Positions 1 to 10,341 of a stretch of 64,000 nucleotides of DNA are shown here, piece after piece (the stretch's first letter is position 1; each line of letters opens with the position of its first letter). The notes under the pieces are model-generated. The model was not told the DNA's origin, searched no databases, and saw nothing but the letters and a program-made list of their open reading frames with translations. The stretch spans positions 1 through 64,000 of the forward strand of contig JAQSWY010000028.1 of the NCBI GenBank assembly GCA_029266425.1, read 5' to 3'. This DNA is from Xanthobacteraceae bacterium. Its GTDB lineage: Bacteria > Pseudomonadota > Alphaproteobacteria > Rhizobiales > Xanthobacteraceae. A program made the position numbers and the translations under genes.

Positions 1-1
1 C

Positions 2-1516
<1,515 letters not shown>

Positions 1517-1529
1517 CGCGCAGAGAACA

Positions 1530-1556
1530 GGCCCGGCGGAACCCCGCTGGGCCTTT
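1530..1556 (+). terminator. Intrinsic terminator after groEL
   Basis: Ten-base arms (1530-1539 and 1544-1553) with a four-base loop pair with one G-U, starting 13 bases after the groEL stop and followed by only three T. The stem is GC-rich, so it probably ends groEL transcription, though the T-tract is weak. Confidence 0.6.
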
Positions 1557-1655
1557 CCCAAATGATCGTCCTGGACAGGAACGCCGTCCTCACGCGCATC
1601 CGCGGCGCCACGTACCTGCATGACCGAACCACCACTTGATGCGGAGCTCTTGCCA

Positions 1656-2753
1656 ATGAAGATCGCCCAGATCGCTCCACTCTCGGAAAGTTGCCCGCCT
1701 AAGCTTTATGGCGGTACCGAGCGCATCGTCTCCTATCTCACGGAGGAGCTCGTGCGGCAGGGGCACGAGGTTACGCTCTTCGCCAGCGGCGACTCCGTCA
1801 CGTCCGCAAAGCTGGTGCCTTGCTCCGAGACGGCGCTCCGGCTCAATCCCGCCGTCAGGGATCCAATCCCCCATCACGTCATGATGCTGGAGCAGGTCCG
1901 CCGGCGTATCGACGAATTCGACGTGCTGCACTTCCACATCGATCTGCTGCATTGTCCGCTGGTCCGAGATTTCGCCGACCGCACGCTCACGACCTTGCAC
2001 GGTCGCCTCGATCTGCCGGAACTCGGGCCCTTCTATGCGGCGTTCCCCGAGCTTCCGCTGGTGTCGATCTCGGATGACCAACGACAGCCGATGCCGAATG
2101 CAAACTGGATCAGTACCGTCCATCACGGCCTTCCGAAGAACCTGCTGCCCTTCACCGTCAAGCCTAATGGGGACTACCTGGCCTTCCTCGGCCGCATCTC
2201 GCCGGAGAAGCGACCGGATCGCGCAATCGAGATCGCCGCCCGCGCCGGGATGAAGCTCAAAATGGCGGCAAAGGTCGACAAGGCGGATCAAACGTATTGG
2301 GATGACATCATCTCTCCGATGATCGCCGCACATCCAAACGTGGAATTTCTTGGTGAGATCAATGAGCACCAGAAAGCCGAGTTCCTTGGAGATGCAACCG
2401 CGCTCCTGTTCCCGGTCGATTGGCCAGAGCCGTTCGGCCTGGTGATGATTGAGGCGATGGCATGTGGCACGCCTGTAATCGGATTCCGGCGCGGTTCAAT
2501 ACCGGAGGTGATCATCGATGGTGCCAACGGTTTCATCGTGGACAACGTTGTAGAAGCGGTCGCGGCCGTGCATCAGATCCCGAGACTCGATCGCGCGGAG
2601 GTGCGATCCGCCTTTGCGCGACGCTTCACTGCCGAGCGCATGACTGAGGACTATTTGACAATCTATCGTGGGTTGTCCGGAGTTCGTCGTGATGCAGCGA
2701 GGATGAGACGCTCTAGCGGCAGAGGGAGTATCGGCCTTCATGCGGTGGCTTGA
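1656..2753 (+). CDS. Family 4 glycosyltransferase
   Basis: 365-residue GT-B fold enzyme that transfers a sugar from a nucleotide-sugar donor; the acceptor is unknown. The N-terminal Rossmann half begins MKIAQIAPLSE and contains the glycine-rich acceptor loop KLYGGTERIV. The C-terminal half has FLGRISPEKRPD and the donor-site E-x7-E signature in PEPFGLVMIEAMACGTPVI. The open frame extends upstream to ATG 1620, but ATG 1656 has a GGAG ribosome site nine bases before it and gives the usual family N-terminus, so it was chosen. The stop overlaps the start of the next small gene, which implies translational coupling. Enzymes of this type often occur beside stress genes, but the product here cannot be named. 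Confidence 0.88.
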   Translation: MKIAQIAPLSESCPPKLYGGTERIVSYLTEELVRQGHEVTLFASGDSVTSAKLVPCSETALRLNPAVRDPIPHHVMMLEQVRRRIDEFDVLHFHIDLLHCPLVRDFADRTLTTLHGRLDLPELGPFYAAFPELPLVSISDDQRQPMPNANWISTVHHGLPKNLLPFTVKPNGDYLAFLGRISPEKRPDRAIEIAARAGMKLKMAAKVDKADQTYWDDIISPMIAAHPNVEFLGEINEHQKAEFLGDATALLFPVDWPEPFGLVMIEAMACGTPVIGFRRGSIPEVIIDGANGFIVDNVVEAVAAVHQIPRLDRAEVRSAFARRFTAERMTEDYLTIYRGLSGVRRDAARMRRSSGRGSIGLHAVA

Positions 2754-3031
2754 TGACTATCCAAGTTCTTCGAACGCAATTGGAGAGTAGCGGACCGGCT
2801 TCTCTGGACTTCAAAGTGCTGGAAGCGTGTATTGGAACCGGTGCGAGACTTATCGCGCGCCAGCAGGAGACCATCCGACAGCTGCGCTCTCTGAACTGTC
2901 CCACGGTCACCGCTGAGGCGTTTCTGCACGCACTTGAGGAACACCAGGCGGCGCGGTTTGAAAAATGGCGCGCGATGGCCCTCGCAAACCCGCACCTGGC
3001 GAGGTGCGTCTCGGAACAAGAAACTGCATAG
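2753..3031 (+). CDS. Small hypothetical protein, coupled to the glycosyltransferase
   Basis: 92 residues, family not recognised. The ATG shares its first base with the TGA of the preceding glycosyltransferase (TGATG), so translation is probably coupled. A TTG one codon earlier is possible but less likely. The protein looks mostly helical, with charged and glutamine-rich segments (ARLIARQQETIRQLRSL, FLHALEEHQAARFEKW), and has no signal peptide or membrane segment. It is cytoplasmic and sits between the glycosyltransferase and the KaiC-histidine kinase pair; a role in that module is only a guess. Confidence 0.65.
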   Translation: MTIQVLRTQLESSGPASLDFKVLEACIGTGARLIARQQETIRQLRSLNCPTVTAEAFLHALEEHQAARFEKWRAMALANPHLARCVSEQETA

Positions 3032-3114
3032 GGCACTGCGGACCTGGCGGCGCGTCGTTTTTGGCAACCTAAATGAGGCTTCCGAGTTGTCCGCTCACTC
3101 AATGTGGGAGCGTT

Positions 3115-4632
3115 ATGAGCGCCATGGACGAGTTAGGGGACGGGGAGCTCGCCAGGATCTCGACTGGCAATGCTGGGCTGGATGACGTTCTTGCCGGCGG
3201 AATTGATCCCGAACGGATGTATCTGTTCGAAGGTCATCCCGGCTCAGGCAAGACAACCCTTGCCTTGGAATTTCTCCTGGAAGGCGTTCGCAACGGCGAG
3301 CCAACGCTCTACATCACTCTGTCGGAATCGGAGCGGGAGCTGCGCCTGGTTGCAAAGCGGCACGGCTGGTCGTTAGAGGGGGTGACAGTCTTCGAGCTTA
3401 TTCCGGCAGAAACGAGCCTGGACCCCAGCCAGGAGCTCACGGTCTTGCAGCCTGCCGAAATGGAACTTAGTGAAACAACCCAGATGATCTTCGAGCGGGT
3501 CGAAGCACTTGCGCCCGCGAGAATCGTAATTGACAGCCTTTCCGAGCTTCGCCTGCTCGCTCAGAACCCGCTCCGGTACCGCAGACAGATCCTTGCGCTG
3601 AAGCACTTCTTTTCAGGTCGGAGATCAACAGTCGTCCTCCTCGACGATCTGTCTTCTCAACAGAATGATCTTCAGCTGCATTCCATCGTTCATGGGGTCG
3701 TAATGTTGGAGCAGCTGGCAATTGACTATGGAGCTCAGCGGAGGCGGTTACGGGTCGTAAAGATGCGTGGCATCGAGTTCAAGGGCGGCTTCCACGACTT
3801 CACGATCCGTAAAGGTGGCCTGAAGATTTATCCTCGTCTCGTCGCAGCGGAGCACCACGAGAAGTTTGAGCCTGACTTGGTGCTGAGCGGAAACGCGGAG
3901 CTCGATACCCTGTTGGGTGGCGGGCTCGAACGCGGGACAAACGCGCTCCTCATCGGTGCGGCCGGGGTGGGGAAGTCGTCCTTGGCATTGACCTATGCGA
4001 TCGCTGCGGCAGCTCGGCAAGAACGTTCGGCAATCTTTGCCTTCGATGAAGGCCGCGGCACTATGAGCGCGCGGGCACGAACCCTCGGCCTTCCACTCCA
4101 AGAGAAAATCGATCAGGGCCTTATCGACGTCCAGCAGATTGATCCTGCCGAGATGGCGCCCGGCGAATTTGCGAGCGTTGTGCGCATGAGCGTTGAGCAA
4201 CGTGGCGTTCGGGTCGTAATCATCGACAGCCTCAACGGCTACCTTAATGCCATGCCTGACGAGCGTTTCCTGATACTCCAGATGCACGAGCTTTTGAGCT
4301 ACTTAAGCCAACGGGGTGTGTTGACTATTCTGGTTTTAGCTCAACACGGGTTAGCGGGCCCGATGGAGACGCCGCTCGACATCAGCTACCTCGCTGATGC
4401 CGTCTTGATGCTCCGCTATTTTGAGTTCGACGGAAGCGTTCGGCGCGCACTTTCGGTCGTCAAGAAACGCAGTGGTCGCCACGAACACGCAATCCGCGAG
4501 TTCAATCTAAGTAGCCAGGGAATACGTGTCGGCCCCGCGCTGAACGGGTTCCGCGGAATTTTCAGCGGTACACCCATGTACGACGGAGAGGAGGCGCCGT
4601 TGATGGCGCTGGATCCTCATGAACCAAGATGA
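3115..4632 (+). CDS. KaiC-like tandem RecA-fold ATPase
   Basis: 505 residues with two KaiC domains. CI has Walker A GHPGSGKTT at about residues 40-48 and CII has GAAGVGKSS at about 281-289. KaiC normally forms hexamers whose CI hydrolyses ATP and whose CII is phosphorylated. The catalytic Glu pair reads S-E in CI (YITLSESE) and D-E in CII (FAFDEGR). At the CII phosphosite the usual Ser-Thr pair reads Ser424-Tyr425 (LDISYLADA). There is no kaiA or kaiB beside it. Start 3115 was chosen over ATG 3073 because GGGAG lies four bases upstream and it gives a normal N-terminus. The 3' end overlaps the next histidine kinase by 14 bases, so the two form an operon. Likely a signalling ATPase feeding that kinase, not a complete clock. 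Confidence 0.92.
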   Translation: MSAMDELGDGELARISTGNAGLDDVLAGGIDPERMYLFEGHPGSGKTTLALEFLLEGVRNGEPTLYITLSESERELRLVAKRHGWSLEGVTVFELIPAETSLDPSQELTVLQPAEMELSETTQMIFERVEALAPARIVIDSLSELRLLAQNPLRYRRQILALKHFFSGRRSTVVLLDDLSSQQNDLQLHSIVHGVVMLEQLAIDYGAQRRRLRVVKMRGIEFKGGFHDFTIRKGGLKIYPRLVAAEHHEKFEPDLVLSGNAELDTLLGGGLERGTNALLIGAAGVGKSSLALTYAIAAAARQERSAIFAFDEGRGTMSARARTLGLPLQEKIDQGLIDVQQIDPAEMAPGEFASVVRMSVEQRGVRVVIIDSLNGYLNAMPDERFLILQMHELLSYLSQRGVLTILVLAQHGLAGPMETPLDISYLADAVLMLRYFEFDGSVRRALSVVKKRSGRHEHAIREFNLSSQGIRVGPALNGFRGIFSGTPMYDGEEAPLMALDPHEPR

Positions 4633-6322
4633 AACGGGTATAGTACTCGTCCTGACGCCGATAGGACGTGACGGTCAGACAGTTGCGGGGCTGATCGAGC
4701 GCGCCGGCCTGAAGCCGGTTGTTTGCACTACCACGGAGGACGTGGTTGCGGAGCTCGAACGCGTTGTTGAGGTGGCTATAGTGGCTGAGGAGGCTCTCTA
4801 CGGCAATAACGTTGCTGTACTCCAACAGTGGGTTCGCAATCAGGCCCCGTGGTCGGATCAACCCTTCGTCATCCTGACAAACCGAAACGAAGGCTTAAGA
4901 TTTGCGGCATTCCGAAAAGAGTTGGTGAAACGCTTGGGCAACGTGACGTTCCTCGAACGTCCGCTGCAGGCAATCACTCTTCAGGCGACAGTGCTGTCGG
5001 CTGTGCGAGGGCGCAGGCGGCAGTACGAAGCCCGGGCTTATCTGGAGGAGCAACGGGGAGCTGCCGAAAAGCTCGAAAGGCTGGTGGCTGAGCGAACCCG
5101 AGACCTCGAAGAAGCAAATGGTCGGCTCCGTGCGGAGATTGTCTCCCGGGAACGCGCTCAGGCCGCGCTTATCCAGGCGCAAAAAATCGAGGCGCTAGGT
5201 CAACTGGTGGGGGGCGTCGCGCACGATTTTAACAATCTCCTCATGGTGATCCTTGGCAACCTTGATCTTCTCTCGAAGGGTCTTGGTCAGGATCCCCGAC
5301 TCCGCAGGCTGCTCAGCGGGGCAATGGAGGGGGCCCGCCGAGGCGCCACGCTCACCCAGCGTCTTCTTGCCTTTGCCCGCAAACAGGAGCTTCAGGCCAG
5401 AGCAACCGATCTCCGGGCTCTCTTGGCAGACATGCGGGAATTGATCGACCGATCGGTCGGCCCAATGGTTCGGGTAGATGTGGTGGAAAGTAGCGAAGTT
5501 CCCGCGGTCACCATCGATCCAAGCCAGCTCGAAATGGCGCTACTAAATCTTGCGGTGAATGCCCGGGACGCAATGCCATCGGGAGGCACTTTGACAATCC
5601 TCCTACGCAGCGAAGAAGTGGCCGCAGGCGCTGACTCGGATCTCGAGCCGGGGCGTTACGCTGTTCTCTCGGTGAAAGACACTGGCGAGGGAATGAGCAA
5701 AGAAACGCTGGCCAAAGCGGTTGAGCCATTCTTTTCAACCAAGCCACTCGGGAAGGGTACTGGACTGGGGCTTTCGATGGTATTTGGTCTCGCCGAGCAA
5801 TCAGGCGGTGCTCTTCGCCTCGAGAGCACACCCGGTGTGGGTACGACAGTGAGCTTATGGCTGCGCGCCGCCGATGCACAGCCTGTCGTTAGTGGCGTGG
5901 ATGTCGCTGCACCGACAAAGGCTGCTTCTGCGGCTAGGATTCTTTTGGTGGATGACGATCCCTTGATCGCAAGCAGCACGCTCGCCCTCGTGGAAGACCT
6001 CGGGCATGAAGTCGTGGAGGCAAACTCAGGGCGCGAGGCTCTTGAGCTTCTGGATGGCGGCTTTCGCCCCGACTTGATGATCACCGATTTCGCTATGCCG
6101 GAAATGACTGGTTTGGAGCTGGCAGACGAGGTGCGGCGGCGATACCCCGCGCTTCCGATCCTGCTAGCGTCGGGATTCGCCGACATGACGGAGATCAAAT
6201 CGATCGACCTTCCACGATTGGCGAAGCCATATACGCAAGATCAGATTGCGGCCGAGATTGCCCGCTTGCTTCCGAGGAGCCAGCCCCTAGGCAGCGAACC
6301 TGGTGACATATCGAGGGAGTGA
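4619..6322 (+). CDS. Hybrid histidine kinase with degenerate N-terminal receiver and C-terminal receiver
   Basis: 567 residues, no membrane segment, so a cytoplasmic sensor. The order is: receiver-like domain (about 5-130) lacking the phospho-acceptor Asp (AIVAEEAL where an Asp would stand); coiled coil (about 140-185); HisKA with H-box GGVAHDFNN (His202); HATPase_c with N-box LNLAVNARDAM and G-box GKGTGLGL; and a C-terminal receiver (about 440-560) with DDD acidic pocket and Asp490 in MITDFAMPEM. The start overlaps the end of the KaiC-like gene, so the pair is co-translated. Kinases paired with KaiC-like proteins this way probably take the ATPase state as their signal; no DNA-binding partner lies nearby. 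Family call certain, wiring inferred. Confidence 0.93.
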   Translation: MNQDETGIVLVLTPIGRDGQTVAGLIERAGLKPVVCTTTEDVVAELERVVEVAIVAEEALYGNNVAVLQQWVRNQAPWSDQPFVILTNRNEGLRFAAFRKELVKRLGNVTFLERPLQAITLQATVLSAVRGRRRQYEARAYLEEQRGAAEKLERLVAERTRDLEEANGRLRAEIVSRERAQAALIQAQKIEALGQLVGGVAHDFNNLLMVILGNLDLLSKGLGQDPRLRRLLSGAMEGARRGATLTQRLLAFARKQELQARATDLRALLADMRELIDRSVGPMVRVDVVESSEVPAVTIDPSQLEMALLNLAVNARDAMPSGGTLTILLRSEEVAAGADSDLEPGRYAVLSVKDTGEGMSKETLAKAVEPFFSTKPLGKGTGLGLSMVFGLAEQSGGALRLESTPGVGTTVSLWLRAADAQPVVSGVDVAAPTKAASAARILLVDDDPLIASSTLALVEDLGHEVVEANSGREALELLDGGFRPDLMITDFAMPEMTGLELADEVRRRYPALPILLASGFADMTEIKSIDLPRLAKPYTQDQIAAEIARLLPRSQPLGSEPGDISRE

Positions 6323-6698
6323 ATCTGGGCCACGCGATCCGTGTGGCGTCGACCGTGGACACCTGCCTGCGGCATGTGCCTAGCGGTGGAACACAGATGC
6401 CCCGCGGGACATGTCCTCGATTGTCAAGCGGAGGCCGCGTGCAGCGGGAAGCAGTAAACACATCTGCGTGCGCGGACCCTGCGCCTGGGAATAAGTCTCC
6501 TGGCCCATTCGTTTTCACGATGATGATATTGACTGCCGCTCTACCAAGTGCGGAGTGGACAACCTGTGAGTATAACTGCAGCGTATTTCACCTTGAGAAA
6601 TATAATCTTAGATGTATTGCTTATTCACTGCCAATTTCTGGAGTATAGGTATGAGTAATTCTGCGTTTGCCGCACGTGACCGCACATAGGAGGAGTCG
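6323..6698. other. Intergenic region, 376 bases, AT-rich toward its right end
   Basis: No convincing gene. Bases 6540-6680 are AT-rich against the surroundings and contain a perfect TATAAT at 6601-6606, without a good -35 at the right distance. This is probably the promoter region of the small secreted peptide at 6699. Confidence 0.4.
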
Positions 6699-6836
6699 AT
6701 GCGAAAAGCCTTGCTTGCATCGGCGGCGATGATGTCTGCCCTGTTATTCGCAGCGATCGCAGCCACGACGCCGGTGCCGAATGAGGCAACGCAGACCGGA
6801 TATGGGGTCTATGCGGTGCGCGCAGCCCAGCGGTAG
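6699..6836 (+). CDS. Small secreted peptide, 45 residues
   Basis: Short frame preceded by a near-perfect ribosome site, AGGAGGA at 6688-6694, four bases before the ATG. It starts MRKALLASAAMMSALLFAA, a classic signal peptide (positive N-end, hydrophobic core, small residues for cleavage), then about 22 residues to QTGYGVYAVRAAQR and a TAG. An AT-rich presumed promoter lies upstream. No family recognised. The ribosome site plus a good signal peptide are the whole case; the mature peptide would be periplasmic or secreted. Confidence 0.6.
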   Translation: MRKALLASAAMMSALLFAAIAATTPVPNEATQTGYGVYAVRAAQR

Positions 6837-7121
6837 CACAACAATCAATTTGGTTGCTCCCGATGAACCCGCGGAAGCAGCCAAGAGCCGCCTGGTAACC
6901 ACCCCTGCACAATACCAGGCGGCTCGCCCCGCTTTCAAGCAACTGCATTACCGATGAGGTGCTGGCGTTGACCCAGCAAACCAGGTGCCCGCCCCAGGCT
7001 CCGAGAGGGCCGCGCCAGCTCCCCATCGGTGATGCATTTGTGTGTGTGGCGCCGGGATCAAACCGCCAATCCGGACGTTATCCGCGCTCTCTCGCCCAGT
7101 TGCGCGGAGTCTCAAAGCCCC

Positions 7122-8831
7122 ATGCCAGCACGACGCAAGACAATCACGTTCGCGCTCATTTTGGGTATCGCGACCACCTTCCTGTGCCTGAAGCTGGTCG
7201 TACGCGACCACGCGCTCACCTTGGAACCGGGTTTCGCGGCCGCGAAAGGTGGAAGCGGCGGCAATGGAAACGGAGGTAGCAGTGGCGGTGGCCGGGGCAA
7301 TGGCGGATCCCGCGGCGGTGACAACCGCGGCAGCCACGGCGGGGGCGGCAATGGCGACAGTGGGAACAATAGCGGCAGTGGCAGGGGAGAGAACGCGAAG
7401 TCCGGAGCTGGCAATAAGAGCGGAGAGGACGCAGGTAATGTCGCCGCGGCGTCTCGGAACGCGAATGCGTCAGTAATCTCGCCGTCTGCCCAGCTGTCCC
7501 AGACCTATTATCCGTTGCGCGGGCCGCGCCACACTCGCGAGAGGCAATTGCGGAGGCAGTCCACGACCCGCGCCGAGCCGGCTACCGCGGGGCGCCGTAG
7601 CGCGAAGACAGCCGCATCTCGTCAGGGCGCATCTCAGTCCAACAACGTGGGTATGCGGTCGAGCACCAAGGCGGCGGGCCGTCAGCACCAGGTGAATCGG
7701 CGAGCCGTAGTCGTGTCGGGACTTACGGACGCCGACATCGGGCGGCTCTCCTCGCAGGGCCTCCGGGTCGTCTCTCGTTCGGCGGCAACCTCATCACCAG
7801 TTGTGAAGCTCGCCTTGCCCCGGAAGGTGACGCCCGAGACTGCGCGGCTGATAATTTCCAAGATCAACAGCCACGCGGTAGCGGACGTGGACGCGATCTA
7901 CCGTACCGATGCCGGCCTGGGCGGTTGCATGGATCGCACCTGTGCGGTCGCGATGATTCAGTGGCAGGCATCCGGCACCTGCAGCACGCCCGCGGTCGTG
8001 GGCATGATCGACACCAAAATCGACCTTCAGCACGACGCGTTGCGGGGCCAGAACATCGAGGTCGTGACCCTCGTGCCTACGCCGTCATCTTCTTCACCGG
8101 ACCATGGCACGGCCATCGCGGCGCTGCTCACCGGGCGAGCCGGCAGTGATGCCGAAGGCCTATTGCCTCAGACCAGGCTTGTCGCAGTCGATGCGTTCGG
8201 GATCGAGAACGGCGAGGAGCAGACCGACGTGGTTCGGATTATCGCCGCCTTGGAGGAACTCGCGCGCCGCAATGTCCGTGTGGTGAACCTCAGCTTCTCC
8301 GGGCCACCAAACGAGGTCCTCGAGCAGGCGATCCAGCGGGCGCAGTCGCGCGGCATGGTTCTGGTGGCTGCAGTTGGCAATGGCGGGCCGAGTGCTGGGC
8401 CGTCCTACCCTGCGGGCTATCCCGGCGTTATCGCAGTGACCGCGGTCGATCGCGAGATGAGGATCTATCCAAGGGCGACACGTGGCGATTACGTGGTACT
8501 CGCGGCACCTGGCGTCGGTGTCCCGACTGCGAAGGCCGGAGGCGGCGAAGCTGTCAGGTCAGGCACGTCGTTCGCGGTCCCGTTCGTTACCGCCGCTGTG
8601 GCGCGGTTGATCGCGCGACAGCCGACCACAAATGAGACGCAGGTTGCGGAAGCACTGACTTCTGCCGCACGCGATATTGGCAAGCCCGGGCGAGATCCGG
8701 AATTTGGATGGGGCCTCCTACAGACGGCAAGCCTGTGTGAGCAACCGCCGAATGAGCCGGACCGGGACGTAGCCGGCGGGTCGCGGCGCGAAGCTTCCGG
8801 AGAACGGTCACTGTCCCGCCGTGATGAATGA
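7122..8831 (+). CDS. Secreted subtilisin-family (S8) serine protease with glycine-rich N-terminal region
   Basis: 569 residues. The start is a hydrophobic signal or anchor segment (about 8-27, ITFALILGIATTFLCLKLVV). A low-complexity Gly/Asn/Ser-rich stretch (about 42-105) and a basic linker follow. The protease domain (about 230-545) carries the triad Asp297 (GMIDTKID), His328 (DHGTAIAAL) and Ser483 (SGTSFAVPF), with the oxyanion Asn in AVGNGG. The frame opens upstream at 7029, but ATG 7122 puts the signal peptide at the N-terminus and has GGAG before it. The protease is complete and probably active outside the cytoplasm. The glycine-rich segment may tether or space it from the surface. Cys residues at GLGGCMDRTCA could form a disulfide. 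Substrate unknown. Confidence 0.9.
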   Translation: MPARRKTITFALILGIATTFLCLKLVVRDHALTLEPGFAAAKGGSGGNGNGGSSGGGRGNGGSRGGDNRGSHGGGGNGDSGNNSGSGRGENAKSGAGNKSGEDAGNVAAASRNANASVISPSAQLSQTYYPLRGPRHTRERQLRRQSTTRAEPATAGRRSAKTAASRQGASQSNNVGMRSSTKAAGRQHQVNRRAVVVSGLTDADIGRLSSQGLRVVSRSAATSSPVVKLALPRKVTPETARLIISKINSHAVADVDAIYRTDAGLGGCMDRTCAVAMIQWQASGTCSTPAVVGMIDTKIDLQHDALRGQNIEVVTLVPTPSSSSPDHGTAIAALLTGRAGSDAEGLLPQTRLVAVDAFGIENGEEQTDVVRIIAALEELARRNVRVVNLSFSGPPNEVLEQAIQRAQSRGMVLVAAVGNGGPSAGPSYPAGYPGVIAVTAVDREMRIYPRATRGDYVVLAAPGVGVPTAKAGGGEAVRSGTSFAVPFVTAAVARLIARQPTTNETQVAEALTSAARDIGKPGRDPEFGWGLLQTASLCEQPPNEPDRDVAGGSRREASGERSLSRRDE

Positions 8832-9025
8832 TTGGTCCTCAGCCGGCATTGCCTGCCTGACCCAGTTCCCGGCCGAGCGAGTGTGCCACCGCCTTACAAG
8901 CCTTGCCACCGACACGGCGGCCCCATTTATCGTCACAGGCAAGAATGCCGGCATTTTGTCTCTCCGGCGATGCCCTCAGCAACTTCGAGCGCGGCGCCGC
9001 GTTGCAGACGCGGGAGAGAACACAC

Positions 9026-9568
9026 ATGGCGGCGCGAATCGACGAGACCACGACCCTTCATCAGCCTAAAGACCTGAACAGCGTATTGGCGCGCAATGTG
9101 AGGGCGCTAGCTGATCGGAGCCGAAAGGAGGCTGAGCGTGCAACGGTGGGGGATCGATTGTCCGAGGCAATCACCGCCTTCACCGGAAGCATGACGTTCG
9201 TTATCCTTCATCTTATCGTCTTGATCATCTGGGTTTTGATCAATCTCGGGTGGCTTTTCGGCATTCGCGCGTTCGATCCTGACTTCATCATTCTCGCGAC
9301 GGCAGCATCGGTAGAGGCGATCTTCCTCTCTACCTTTGTTCTCATAAGCCAAAACCGAGCGGCCGATGCGGCCCGGCACCGGGCGGAGCTTGATCTGCAG
9401 ATTAATCTTTTAGCGGAGCATGAACTGACACGTTTGATTGCCTTGAATATTGCCGTCGCGGAACATCTTGGCGTATCGGCAGCAGATGACCCCAGCCTTG
9501 CAGAGCTGAAGAAACATGTCGCACCTGAGAAGGTTCTCGATCGCATTGCAGCGGAAAAGGAGAGCTAG
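9026..9568 (+). CDS. DUF1003 family membrane protein
   Basis: 180 residues. After a polar N-terminus there are two membrane segments (about 55-80, MTFVILHLIVLIIWVLIN, and 90-110, ILATAASVEAIFLSTFVLIS), then the conserved QNRAADAARHRAELDLQINL region and a helical tail. This is the standard DUF1003 layout; family function is unknown, with the domain in the inner membrane and the tail probably cytoplasmic. ATG 9026 was chosen over the frame's first start (8903) because GGAGAG lies about nine bases upstream and homologues begin here. Found beside other stress-type genes. Confidence 0.88.
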   Translation: MAARIDETTTLHQPKDLNSVLARNVRALADRSRKEAERATVGDRLSEAITAFTGSMTFVILHLIVLIIWVLINLGWLFGIRAFDPDFIILATAASVEAIFLSTFVLISQNRAADAARHRAELDLQINLLAEHELTRLIALNIAVAEHLGVSAADDPSLAELKKHVAPEKVLDRIAAEKES

Positions 9569-9592
9569 CAAGCTCAAGGAGGCCTGCCCTTC

Positions 9593-9751
9593 TTATGCCT
9601 GCGCAACGAGGTTGGTAGTTGGCAACTCCAATACCGAGCCCTGGCGTGGATTTTCGTCTTCCAGGACGAACCAGGAGGTGATGAAGTAAATCACTGCCAT
9701 GATTGCTATGGCGCCAACCGCAATCGCGAGAACCAAGCGTGCTCCGCTCAT
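9593..9751 (-). CDS. Small single-span membrane protein, 52 residues
   Basis: Short frame on the minus strand. GAGGAGGCG (9757-9765) sits five bases before the ATG, a strong ribosome site. The N-terminal membrane segment (about residues 5-25, RLVLAIAVGAIAIMAVIYFI) is followed by a polar tail ending NLVAQA. It converges on the DUF1003 gene. Ribosome site plus hydrophobic core make it likely real; no family or function recognised. Confidence 0.6.
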   Translation of the reverse strand: MSGARLVLAIAVGAIAIMAVIYFITSWFVLEDENPRQGSVLELPTTNLVAQA

Positions 9752-9813
9752 AGTTTCGCCTCCTCGCAACTAGTGAAAACGGGCGCTGTTCCCAGATCAC
9801 CCCGCCGTTGTCC

Positions 9814-10131
9814 TCAGTCAGGCCATAGCAGTGCTAGGGCCCGTGCCGATCCAGCACGAGGGCGAGCGTGCTGAAGTTCGAACGCATCACGCCACGCCTT
9901 GGCTGTTGTCGCGCCGCACCCTTCCAACACGAAGAGACGTATCGTGGAGGACTGGCCACCATGGGTTCTGCCGCGATTTATTTCGGTAACAATGTCCGAC
10001 AGAGTCATCCCCTTGGATCGAGCGATTTCTTTGAGAGCCTGCCAGAATTCCTGTTCGGCACTTACGCTCGTCGTTCTCCCATTCAGAGCGATTGTACGCT
10101 TCACAATGGGGCTTTGGGGCCGAGCTTGCAT
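9814..10131 (-). CDS. Ribbon-helix-helix domain protein (RHH_4 type)
   Basis: 105 residues. Residues 8-65 match the RHH_4 pattern: VKRTIALNGRTTSVSAEQEF, then WQALKEIARSKGMTLSDIV and STIRLFVLE. The beta strand plus two helices would form a dimeric DNA-binding fold like Arc or MetJ. The C-terminal ~40 residues are less conserved and Arg/Ala-rich. It stands alone, with no toxin gene beside it, so an antitoxin role has no support. Probably a small transcription factor; target unknown. Family call good. Confidence 0.82.
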   Translation of the reverse strand: MQARPQSPIVKRTIALNGRTTSVSAEQEFWQALKEIARSKGMTLSDIVTEINRGRTHGGQSSTIRLFVLEGCGATTAKAWRDAFELQHARPRAGSARALALLWPD

Positions 10132-10341
10132 TCCGCTAGGTTAGACATCCAGTTTAGTCATGGCTGATCCCCAACAACTTGTCGCGGTCTGCCGCCGGAC
10201 GACACACTTGCTGCCGAGATCTAGCATCGACGACGTGTCATCAGTGACGGAGCCAACCAGTCGCGCCACTTAAGGTTCCTTGCGCGAAGTCAGGCGGCGA
10301 CATTTCTCCCGAGGAAAATGGCTCGCGCCGCACTCCATCGA

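Noticed and set aside
3073..6322. KaiABC circadian clock
   Set aside because: No kaiA or kaiB in the window, altered phosphosite and catalytic residues; only a KaiC-like ATPase with a kinase is supported.
9402..9800. 132-residue minus-strand frame over the DUF1003 end
   Set aside because: Overlaps the DUF1003 gene and the better-supported 52-residue membrane protein; no ribosome site.
9814..10131. Toxin-antitoxin pair based on the ribbon-helix-helix protein
   Set aside because: No adjacent toxin-like gene or overlapping partner; RHH_4 proteins are usually single.
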